A stretch of DNA of 6,730 nt. It comes from an uncultured Opitutia bacterium. Lineage in GTDB: Bacteria > Verrucomicrobiota > Verrucomicrobiia > Opitutales > UBA953. Position 1 is the stretch's first letter; the number at the start of each line of letters is the position of its first letter. Shown in pieces: positions 1 through 6,118 of this stretch. The stretch spans positions 1 through 6,730 of the forward strand of contig CAIRWP010000258.1 in assembly GCA_903882335.1 (NCBI GenBank). Reading direction: 5' to 3'. The position numbers and the translations under genes were made by a program. The notes under the pieces are model-generated. The model saw nothing but the letters and a program-made list of their open reading frames with translations. It was not told the DNA's origin and made no database searches.

Positions 1-407
1 AGCTCCGTGGCGAAGGCCTCGCCCGCCTTCATCAATTCCGTGCGGACCGGGGCGAGTTCGTCCACGTATTCGCATTTCCAAAGCATGACCTCGTACGTCT
101 GGCGCGCCGCCGCTTCCCCGCGGAGGCGGCGGACCGCCTCGAGCAGCGTCGTCTCTAGTCGGCGCAGCGCGTCGCCCGAGCCCGGCGGCCCCAGCCGCAG
201 CAAGGTGCCCGTGTCGGCGCGGACCGCGCGGAAGAGGTCGGCCTTGTCGCGGAAATGCCAGTAGACCGCGCCGCGGGTCACCCCTGCTTCCTGCGCGACC
301 TCCTCCAAGGAGGTGTTCGTGACGCCCGCCCGGCTGAAGACCTGTCGCGCGGATTCGACGATCCGGTGACGGGTGAGGGCGGCCTCCGCTTTCGTCTTGC
401 GAGCCAT
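1..407 (-). CDS. TetR-family transcriptional repressor, AcrR/TtgR-like (partial, 3' end beyond left edge)
   Basis: Likely ligand-responsive repressor of the divergent efflux operon. The frame is open from the ATG at 407-405 to the left edge, giving 135 residues of a family usually near 200-215. It begins MARKTKAEA, nearly the same as E. coli AcrR (MARKTKQEA). The DNA-binding domain is textbook TetR: helix 1 about residues 11-27, then the helix-turn-helix at about 33-52 with SLEEVAQEAGVTRGAVYWHF, followed by RDKADLF (53-59). Further on, WKCEYVDEL (110-118) matches the KCEFVGEM region of AcrR, the start of the ligand-binding domain. The start is chosen on this N-terminal match; no Shine-Dalgarno is visible upstream. 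Only 24 bases separate its start from that of the adaptor gene, and the inverted repeat at 420-449 lies just upstream, so it probably represses both genes. Family and role are confident; the ligand and the missing C-terminal half cannot be seen. Confidence 0.93.
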   Translation of the reverse strand, partial: MARKTKAEAALTRHRIVESARQVFSRAGVTNTSLEEVAQEAGVTRGAVYWHFRDKADLFRAVRADTGTLLRLGPPGSGDALRRLETTLLEAVRRLRGEAAARQTYEVMLWKCEYVDELAPVRTELMKAGEAFATE

Positions 408-424
408 GATGCAACAAATAGATT
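397..424 (+). promoter_or_regulatory. Candidate promoter of the efflux operon
   Basis: A weak sigma-70-like pair: TTGCGA (397-402, 4 of 6 to consensus) and TAGATT (419-424, 4 of 6), spaced by 16 bases. It lies inside the first codons of the divergent regulator gene because the gap between the genes is only 24 bases. Transcription would start at about 431-432, on the adaptor ATG, giving a leaderless message. The -10 element would overlap the left operator arm, which fits repression by occlusion. This is read from consensus only; the sigma-factor preferences of this organism are unknown. Confidence 0.25.
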
Positions 425-446
425 TACATACATGATTGTATGTAAA
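417..446 (-). promoter_or_regulatory. Candidate promoter of the TetR-family regulator gene
   Basis: On the - strand, TTTACA (446-441, 5 of 6 to the -35 consensus) lies inside the right operator arm. TCTATT (422-417, 4 of 6 to the -10 consensus) follows after 18 bases. The start site would fall near 410, leaving a leader of only about 3 bases before the ATG at 407. The whole element overlaps the operator, which would give autorepression. It rests on consensus matching alone. Confidence 0.28.
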
Positions 447-449
447 TCT
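420..449. promoter_or_regulatory. Operator: perfect 13-bp inverted repeat, probable binding site of the AcrR-like repressor
   Basis: Left arm AGATTTACATACA (420-432), spacer TGAT (433-436), right arm TGTATGTAAATCT (437-449); the arms are exact reverse complements. It stands out as an AT-rich island in about 70% GC DNA. The half-site core TACATACA / TGTATGTA is also the core of the E. coli AcrR operator, but there the two cores lie 8 bp apart instead of 4. Read as TTACA-N12-TGTAA, the spacing equals that of the Pseudomonas TtgR operator as I recall it. Its place between a divergent AcrR-like gene and the pump operon makes repressor binding the natural reading. It covers the adaptor start codon (432-434) and its first six codons. 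Sequence and symmetry are seen directly; binding is inferred. Confidence 0.88.
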
Positions 450-1553
450 CGCCCTGTCGAGGCGCTACTGCTCGGCCTCGGTCTCCTGGGGCTCGTCGCC
501 TGCGGCGAGGGCCAGCCGCCGGCGACCCCGCCGCCCCTGCCGGTGGGCCTGCTGACCGCCCAGGTCCAGCCCTACCCGCAGGACGCCGAACTGACCGCGC
601 AAGTCGAGGGTACCCGCGAGGTCGAGGTCCGCGCGCGCGTTGCGGGTATCCTGCTCGCCCAGTCCTATAAGGAAGGCGCCGCGGTGAAGGCCGGCGACCT
701 GCTGTTCCGGATCGATCCGGCCCCCTATGAGATCGCGGTGGCGTTGGCCAAGGCCCAGCTCGCGCAGGAGCAGGCCCGCGCCGACCAGGCCGCGGCGGAA
801 GCCGCTCGCCAGGGTAAGTTGCTCGCCGAACGGGCGACCAGCGCCAAGGAGGCGGCCGACGCCCGGTCCGCCGAGGCGGCCGCGACCGCGGCCCGCGACA
901 TCGCCGCGGCGAAGGTCCGCTCGGCCGAGCTCGACCTCTCCTACTGCGAAGTCCGCGCCCCGATCGCGGGTTTCACCGGCCGGCTCGCCCGCTCCGAAGG
1001 CTCCCTGGTCTCGCCGGGCGCCGACAGCCTGCTCACGACCGTCGTGCAGCGCGAGCAGGTCTGGGTGCGCTTCGGCCTCTCCGAGCAGGACTTCCAGCGG
1101 CTCTTCGCCGGCGACGCCGCCGCGGCGACCGCGGCCAAGGTCGAGGTCCTCGACGCCGCCGGCCAGCCCCTGCCGCTCGTCGGGAAGGTGAATTTCGTGG
1201 CGGCCCAAGTGGAGGCCCGCCTCGGCACCATCCAGATGCGGGCCGAGTTCCCCAACGGCGGCGGCACCCTCCTGCCCGGGCAGTTCACGCGCGTGCGGCT
1301 CGCCGGCCGTCCCTTGCCCGCGGCCGTCGTCGTGCCGACCTCCTGCCTCCTGCAGTCGGCCCAAGGGCGCTTCGTCTACGTGCTCGGCAACGGTAACGTC
1401 GCCCAGGTCCGCCCCGTCCAACTCGCCTTCGTCAACGGTCCGCAGGCCGTGCTCCTCGCCGGGCTCAAGTCCGGCGAGCGCGTCGTCCTGGACAATCTCG
1501 TCAAGGTCCGCCCCGGCGCCCCGCTGGTCCCCCGCGCCCCCGCCGCCAAGTAA
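432..1553 (+). CDS. RND efflux periplasmic adaptor (membrane fusion protein), lipoprotein, AcrA/MexA type
   Basis: Periplasmic adaptor linking the pump to the outer-membrane channel; 373 residues from the ATG at 432 (AcrA is 397). The signal peptide has a basic n-region (K5, R7), a leucine-rich core (11-21) and the lipobox LVAC, so Cys24 should be lipidated and the mature protein membrane-anchored. Order of domains: first barrel/lipoyl half with TREVEVRARVAGIL (61-74) and KEGAAVKAGDLLFRIDP (80-96); Ala-rich alpha-helical hairpin about 97-170; second lipoyl half with LSYCEVRAPIAGFTG (169-183); beta-barrel about 200-290 including LLPGQFTRVRL (280-290); membrane-proximal domain to the end. R126, L130 and S137 reproduce the spacing of the AcrA RLS motif (RxxxLxxxxxxS) that docks to TolC-type channels. 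The frame is open further upstream to 255, but that stretch lies antisense to the regulator gene and lacks adaptor similarity. No ATG, GTG or TTG occurs between 432 and the lipobox, so 432 is the start. There is no Shine-Dalgarno, and the start codon lies within the operator. Confidence 0.95.
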   Translation: MIVCKSRPVEALLLGLGLLGLVACGEGQPPATPPPLPVGLLTAQVQPYPQDAELTAQVEGTREVEVRARVAGILLAQSYKEGAAVKAGDLLFRIDPAPYEIAVALAKAQLAQEQARADQAAAEAARQGKLLAERATSAKEAADARSAEAAATAARDIAAAKVRSAELDLSYCEVRAPIAGFTGRLARSEGSLVSPGADSLLTTVVQREQVWVRFGLSEQDFQRLFAGDAAAATAAKVEVLDAAGQPLPLVGKVNFVAAQVEARLGTIQMRAEFPNGGGTLLPGQFTRVRLAGRPLPAAVVVPTSCLLQSAQGRFVYVLGNGNVAQVRPVQLAFVNGPQAVLLAGLKSGERVVLDNLVKVRPGAPLVPRAPAAK

Positions 1554-1562
1554 GCGCCTTCG

Positions 1563-4500
1563 ATGTCCTGGGAATTCTTCATCCGCCGGCCGATCTTCGG
1601 CACCGTGCTCTCGCTGGTCGTCGTCATGGCCGGCCTGATGGCTTTCCGGCTCTTGCCGGTCTCCCAGTACCCGCAGATCGCCCCGCCGACCGCCACCATC
1701 GCGATCTCCTACCCCGGGGCCTCGGCCGAGACGCTCATGCGGACGGTGGCCGCGCCGATCGAGGATGAGATCAACGGCACGGACAATCTCCTCTATTATT
1801 CGTCGACGTCCTCCTCCAATGGTCTCCTGACCATCACCGTGACCTTCGAGCCGGGCTCCGATCCGGACCTCGCCGTGATCAACCTCACGAACCGCGTGAA
1901 GGTCGCGGAGCCGCGGCTCCCGGACGAGGCCCGCCGGTTGGGGGTCGTGGTCAAGAAGCGCTCGAACGACATCCTGATGTCCGTCTCGGTGATCTCGAAG
2001 GACGGCAGCCGCGATTCGGTGTTCCTCAGCAACTACGCCGCCGTGAACGTCGTCGAGGAGATCAAGCGCGTGCCCGGCGTCAGCGACGCGGGTATCTTCG
2101 GCGCGCGCGACTATTCCATGCGCGTCTGGCTGCGCCCCGACAAGATGGCCCAGCTCGGGGTGACGCCGGGCGACGTGGCCCGCGCCATCCGCACCAGCAA
2201 CAACCAGTACGCCGCCGGTCGCCTCGGCCAGGAGCCGACCGTCGCCGGCCAGTCCCTGGTGATGCCGATCATCACCCCCAGCCGCCTCGCCACCCCGGAG
2301 CAGTTCGGCAATATTTTGCTGCGGGCCGACGGCGCCGCCGGCGTCCTGCGCTTGCGCGACGTCGCCACGGTCGAGCTCGGCGCGCAGAGCTACGAGCAGC
2401 AGGCCACTCTCGACGGCCGGACGGCCGTGGGCATCCGCATCTTCCTCGCCCCCGGCGCCAACGCCCTTGACGTGGCCCAGGCCGTCAAGGACCGGGTCGC
2501 CCAGCTGTCGCGCCGCTTCCCCTCGGGCGTCGACTACGACATCCCCTTCGATACCACGCGCTTCGTGGCCGCCTCCATCCGCGAGGTGGAACACACGCTC
2601 TTCGAGGCCGGGATCCTGGTGGTGCTCGTGGTCTTCCTCTTCCTCGGTAGCTGGCGGGCGACGTTGATCCCGATGATCGCCGTCCCGGTCTCACTGATCG
2701 GCACCTTCGCCGGCCTCTGGTTGTTCGGCTTCGGCATCAACACCCTGACCCTCTTCGCCATGGTGATCGCCATCGGCATCGTGGTCGACGACGCCATCGT
2801 CGTCCTCGAGAACGTGGAGCGTCTGATGGAGGAAAAGGGGCTGTCCCCCTTCGACGCGGCGCTCGCCTCGGTCCAGGAGGTCTCCGGCGCGATCGTCGCG
2901 ATCGTGCTGGTGCTCGTGTCCGTCTTCCTGCCCGTCGCCTTCCTCGGCGGCATCGCCGGCACCCTCTACCGGCAGTTCGCGGTGACCGTGTCGATCGCCG
3001 TGATCATCTCGGGCTTCGTCGCCCTGACGCTCACGCCCGCGCTCTGCGCCGCGATCCTGCGGCCGCGCACCCACGGGGCCCCGACCGGTTTCCTGGGCTG
3101 GTTCGAGCGTCAGTTCAAGGCCCTCGCCGACTGGCATGGTCGCGCCGTCCGCTGGTTGCTCGACCACCCGCGCTCGGCGGGCGGGCTGTTCCTCGCCATC
3201 CTCGCGGCCAACGCCGCGCTCCTCTGGGAGCGTCCCCGCGGCTTCCTGCCGGCCGAGGACCAAGGGTACGTCCTCGGCGTGGTGACCTTGCCCGACGGCG
3301 CGAGCGTCACACGCACCCGCGCTTACATGGCGGATATCGTGCCGGCCCTGCTCAAGACGCCGGCCGAGGACCCGGCGGTCTTCCACGCCTTCGCCATCAG
3401 CGGCTTCGACCTCATCGGCGGTGGCGAGAAGACGAACGCGGGCACGATCTTCCTGCCGCTCAAGGACTGGTCCAAGCGCTCGGTGGGGGCGGAGCAGCTG
3501 ACGGGCCGGCTCATGGCGGCCACCGCGCCCTACCCGCAGGGGATGTGCTTCGTGGTCAACCCGCCGCCCATCCGCGGCATCGGCACCGCCGGCGGCTTCG
3601 AATTCTACCTCCAGGCGCGCGACGACGACAACCCGGTGCGCCTGGGCCAAGTCACCGACGAGTTCATCGCCGCGCTCGGCGCCGCGAAGGACAAGGCCGG
3701 CAAACCCTTGATCGTCGGCCTGCGTTCCTTCCTCCGGACCAGCGTCCCGCAGTACGTGGCCGATGTCGACGAGGCGCGCGCCATGAGCCTCGGCGTCCCT
3801 CTGCCCGAAATCTACGAGTCGCTGCAGGCCACGATCGGCGCGGCCTACGTGAACGACTTCAACCGCTCCGGCCGGACGTACCGCGTGCTCATGCAGGCGG
3901 CGCCGACGGAGCGCATGGATCCCGCCGACGTCGGGCGCATCCACGTGCGCGCGGCCGACGGGAAGATGATTCCGCTGTCCAGCCTGGTGCGGATCCGGGC
4001 CTCCTCCGGTCCCGAGCAGGTCGAGCGCTACAATGGCTTCGTGGCGGCGCGCGTCCTCGGGGCGGGCGGCCCGGGCGTGAGCTCGAGCGAGGCCCTGCGC
4101 ATCGTCGAGGAGCTCGCCGAGCGGACCCTGCCCGAGGGCTACGAACTGGATTGGACCGCGCAGGCGCTCCAGGAGAAGCGGTCGGCGACCTCTGCGCTGC
4201 CGGCCTTCCTGATGGCGCTGACGATGGTGTTCCTCATCCTCGCCGCCCTCTACGAGAAGTGGTCGCTGCCGGTGGGCGTGATCCTGACGGTGCCGTTCGC
4301 CCTCCTGGGCGCGCTCATCGCGATCGCGGTGCGCGGGATCCCGAATGACCTTTATTTCCAGATCGGCCTGGTGACCCTCATCGGTCTGGCCGCGAAGAAC
4401 GCCATCCTGATCGTCGAGTTCGCCGTCAAGGCGCGCGACGCGGGGCGCTCCGCCGCGGAGGCCGCGGTCGAGGCCGCCCGCATCCGTTTCCGCCCGCTGG

Positions 4501-4691
4501 TCATGACCTCGATGGCCTTCGTGCTCGGCGTCGTCCCGCTGGTCCTCGCGGTCGGCGCCGGCGCCGGCGCCCGCCGTTCGATGGGCACCGGCGTCTTCGG
4601 CGGCATGCTCCTCGACACCTTCGTGGCCACGCTCTTCATCCCTTTGTTCTTCAAGCTGCTCACCGGCGACCGGAAGGAGCCCCGCGCATGA
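1563..4691 (+). CDS. RND multidrug efflux pump, inner-membrane proton/drug antiporter (AcrB/MexB-like, HAE1 family)
   Basis: Proton-driven trimeric pump that exports hydrophobic or amphiphilic compounds through the adaptor and channel. At 1042 residues it is full length (AcrB 1049). It starts with the typical MSWEFFIRRPIF. Twelve membrane segments are visible: TM1 about 10-28, TM2-6 about 342-497, TM7 537-555, TM8-12 about 874-1031, with large periplasmic porter/docking loops at 29-340 and 560-873. The proton relay is complete: D409-D410 in GIVVDDAIVVLENVER (AcrB D407/D408), K945 in GLAAKNAILIVEF (AcrB K940), R975 and T982 in RFRPLVMTS (AcrB R971/T978). The substrate region differs from AcrB: the switch loop reads GFDLIGGGEK (614-623), with Leu617 where AcrB has Phe617 and two extra residues before NAGTIF. 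PPPIRGIGTAGGFEF (667-681) fits HAE1 pumps. It starts 9 bases after the adaptor stop with no clear Shine-Dalgarno, so translation is probably coupled. The family is certain; the substrate is not predictable. Confidence 0.97.
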   Translation: MSWEFFIRRPIFGTVLSLVVVMAGLMAFRLLPVSQYPQIAPPTATIAISYPGASAETLMRTVAAPIEDEINGTDNLLYYSSTSSSNGLLTITVTFEPGSDPDLAVINLTNRVKVAEPRLPDEARRLGVVVKKRSNDILMSVSVISKDGSRDSVFLSNYAAVNVVEEIKRVPGVSDAGIFGARDYSMRVWLRPDKMAQLGVTPGDVARAIRTSNNQYAAGRLGQEPTVAGQSLVMPIITPSRLATPEQFGNILLRADGAAGVLRLRDVATVELGAQSYEQQATLDGRTAVGIRIFLAPGANALDVAQAVKDRVAQLSRRFPSGVDYDIPFDTTRFVAASIREVEHTLFEAGILVVLVVFLFLGSWRATLIPMIAVPVSLIGTFAGLWLFGFGINTLTLFAMVIAIGIVVDDAIVVLENVERLMEEKGLSPFDAALASVQEVSGAIVAIVLVLVSVFLPVAFLGGIAGTLYRQFAVTVSIAVIISGFVALTLTPALCAAILRPRTHGAPTGFLGWFERQFKALADWHGRAVRWLLDHPRSAGGLFLAILAANAALLWERPRGFLPAEDQGYVLGVVTLPDGASVTRTRAYMADIVPALLKTPAEDPAVFHAFAISGFDLIGGGEKTNAGTIFLPLKDWSKRSVGAEQLTGRLMAATAPYPQGMCFVVNPPPIRGIGTAGGFEFYLQARDDDNPVRLGQVTDEFIAALGAAKDKAGKPLIVGLRSFLRTSVPQYVADVDEARAMSLGVPLPEIYESLQATIGAAYVNDFNRSGRTYRVLMQAAPTERMDPADVGRIHVRAADGKMIPLSSLVRIRASSGPEQVERYNGFVAARVLGAGGPGVSSSEALRIVEELAERTLPEGYELDWTAQALQEKRSATSALPAFLMALTMVFLILAALYEKWSLPVGVILTVPFALLGALIAIAVRGIPNDLYFQIGLVTLIGLAAKNAILIVEFAVKARDAGRSAAEAAVEAARIRFRPLVMTSMAFVLGVVPLVLAVGAGAGARRSMGTGVFGGMLLDTFVATLFIPLFFKLLTGDRKEPRA
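4674..4679 (+). promoter_or_regulatory. Shine-Dalgarno of the outer-membrane channel gene
   Basis: AAGGAG lies 8 bases before the ATG at 4688 and inside the last codons of the pump gene. It fixes the channel start at the ATGA overlap. It is the only convincing ribosome binding site in the operon; the adaptor and pump starts have none. Confidence 0.75.
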
Positions 4692-6103
4692 GCTCCCGCG
4701 CATTGTGCCGCGTCCTCCCGTGGACCGTCCTCCTCGCCGGCTGCACCCTCGGCCCCGATTATGTGCGCCCTGAGTCCGGGTTGCCCGCCGCCTTCGCCGA
4801 AGGCGCCGGTGTGCCGGACCGCGGCGGTGTCGCCGCCGATTGGTGGCTGGGCTTCGGTGAGCCCGAGCTCACCCGACTGGTAGGTCGGGCGCTGGCCGCC
4901 AACACCGATGTCCGGGCGGCCGCCGCCCGGTGGGAGGAGGCCGACGCCCGGCTGGCGGACGTGGCCGGCGCGGGGGTGCCCGCCATCGACGCGACCGGCG
5001 AGGCCGATCGCTTCAAGGTCAGCAGCGGCACCTTCCTGCCGGTCGGCGGCAACGCCCCCGGCCGTAACCGGCGCATCCAGCGCGCCGGCTTGGTCACCTC
5101 GTTCGAACTCGATTTCTGGGGCCGGCTGCGCCGCGCCGAAGAAACAGCCCGCGCCCAGATGCTGGCCGCGGAGGAAGGCGTCGCGCAGGTCCGGCTCGGC
5201 CTGGCCGTCGCCGTGGTGCGGACTTATTCCGCCCTCCGCACCGCCGATGCGTCGGCGGCCGCCGCGGAGACGCTCGTGGCCGCGCGGGAAGAAGGCCTGC
5301 GCCTCGCCCGCCGCCGGACCGACCTCGGTGTCGCCGTCCCCGCCGAAGCCGCCCGGGCCGAGGTCGCCCTCGCGGCCGCCGTCGCCGGGCTGGCCGAGGC
5401 GCGCCGCACCCGCGCGCAGGCCGAGCACCTCCTTGGATTCCTGACCGCCGAACCCGCGTTGATCGTCCCTCGCGACGCCCGTCCGCTGCCGTCGCCGCCC
5501 CTCCCGGTCGCCGGCTTGCCGTCCGACCTGCTTTCGCGGCGGCCGGATGTGCGGGCCGCGGAACAGGCCCTGATCGCGGCCAATGCGCGCATCGGTTTCG
5601 CCAAGGCAGCGCGCTACCCGTCGTTCACGCTCACCGGCGCCCTCGGCACCGAGAGCCGGACCTTCGGGGGCCTTTTCCAGTCGGAGACCGCGACCTCGGA
5701 CCTGGGCTTGGACCTGCGGGCTCCCTTGTTCGATGCCGGCCGCCTGGCGGCCCGCGTCGACGCGGCCATCGCCGCCCAGCACCAGGCCGTCGCGGCCTAT
5801 GAAGGCGCGGCCCGCAACGCTTTCCGCGAGGTACGTGACGCCTTAGCTGAGGTCCGCGAGACGGCGCTCGCCGCCGAGGCCGCCGATCGTCGGGAGACCG
5901 CCGCCGCCGAGGTCCTGCGAGTCGCCGCCGCGCGGGGCGCGGCCGGCCAGGCCCCGCCGACGGAGTTGCTGGAGGCGCGCCGGGCCCAGGCGGAGAGCCA
6001 GCTGGCCGTCGCCCGCGTCCGGCAGGAGCGGCTCGAGGCCCAGCTCGCCCTGATCCGGTCCTTGGGCGGGAGCCGGCCCGACCTGGTCCCGCCGGTCCGC
6101 TGA
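4688..6103 (+). CDS. Outer-membrane efflux channel lipoprotein, NodT/OprM family (TolC-like)
   Basis: Outer-membrane exit duct of the tripartite pump; 471 residues, the usual size for OprM/NodT relatives. The signal peptide ends in the lipobox LAGC, so Cys19 should be acylated; it is followed by TLGPDYVRPE, the typical NodT-family N-terminus. Two repeated TolC-fold halves can be followed. The first has DWWLGFGEPELTRLVGRAL (51-69) and SFELDFWGRLRRA (138-150). The second has LPSDLLSRRPDVRAAEQAL (277-295), ANARIGFAKAARYPSFTLTG (298-317) and LFDAGRLAARVDAA (347-360). Long Ala/Arg/Glu-rich helices (about 152-250 and 355-460) form the periplasmic barrel. The gene overlaps the pump gene by 4 bases (ATGA) and has a good Shine-Dalgarno at 4674-4679, so one operon is clear. 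Base composition is extreme (segments near 5340-5400 are over 80% GC), explained by Ala, Arg and Gly codons. The family is certain. Confidence 0.96.
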   Translation: MSSRALCRVLPWTVLLAGCTLGPDYVRPESGLPAAFAEGAGVPDRGGVAADWWLGFGEPELTRLVGRALAANTDVRAAAARWEEADARLADVAGAGVPAIDATGEADRFKVSSGTFLPVGGNAPGRNRRIQRAGLVTSFELDFWGRLRRAEETARAQMLAAEEGVAQVRLGLAVAVVRTYSALRTADASAAAAETLVAAREEGLRLARRRTDLGVAVPAEAARAEVALAAAVAGLAEARRTRAQAEHLLGFLTAEPALIVPRDARPLPSPPLPVAGLPSDLLSRRPDVRAAEQALIAANARIGFAKAARYPSFTLTGALGTESRTFGGLFQSETATSDLGLDLRAPLFDAGRLAARVDAAIAAQHQAVAAYEGAARNAFREVRDALAEVRETALAAEAADRRETAAAEVLRVAAARGAAGQAPPTELLEARRAQAESQLAVARVRQERLEAQLALIRSLGGSRPDLVPPVR

Positions 6104-6118
6104 GCGCCGGGCTCAGCG
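6098..6118. terminator. Hairpin between convergent genes, possible bidirectional terminator without T-tract
   Basis: Perfect 8-bp stem CGCTGAGC (6098-6105) and GCTCAGCG (6111-6118) with a 5-base loop GCCGG. The left arm contains the TGA of the channel gene (6101-6103), and the right arm contains the reverse-strand TGA of the DUF4832 gene (6115-6113). The genes are only 9 bases apart, so this is the only room for a shared terminator. No run of T follows on either strand, so it is not a canonical intrinsic terminator. It may act as an I-shaped hairpin or 3'-end stabiliser, or be chance in GC-rich DNA. Confidence 0.45.

Noticed and set aside
7..264. Short + strand open frame of 85 codons at the left edge
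   Set aside because: Ser/Arg/Ala-rich shadow of the regulator gene on the - strand, which has clear AcrR homology over the same bases.
255..431. N-terminal extension of the adaptor gene by 59 codons from the ATG at 255
   Set aside because: It is antisense to the conserved helix-turn-helix of the regulator, shows no adaptor similarity, and would bury the signal peptide and lipobox inside the protein.
465..2594. Very long open frame on the - strand (709 codons) opposite the adaptor and pump genes
   Set aside because: Its protein is a His/Gly/Asp/Arg-rich low-complexity product typical of antisense frames in GC-rich genes with G/C third positions. The + strand frames have clear family motifs throughout.
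4553..4575. Short GGCGCC-type repeat in the pump gene
   Set aside because: It encodes the conserved Gly-Ala-Gly-Ala-Gly loop before TM12 found in this family; simple codon repetition, not a regulatory repeat.
2691..4703. Second long - strand open frame (670 codons) opposite the pump gene
   Set aside because: Same antisense artefact; repetitive His/Glu/Gly/Arg composition, no domain, and it lies wholly over conserved RND coding sequence.
4352..5782. - strand open frame (476 codons) opposite the pump end and channel gene
   Set aside because: No recognisable motif, Gly/Arg/Ala-rich, and it is the shadow of well-supported + strand genes.
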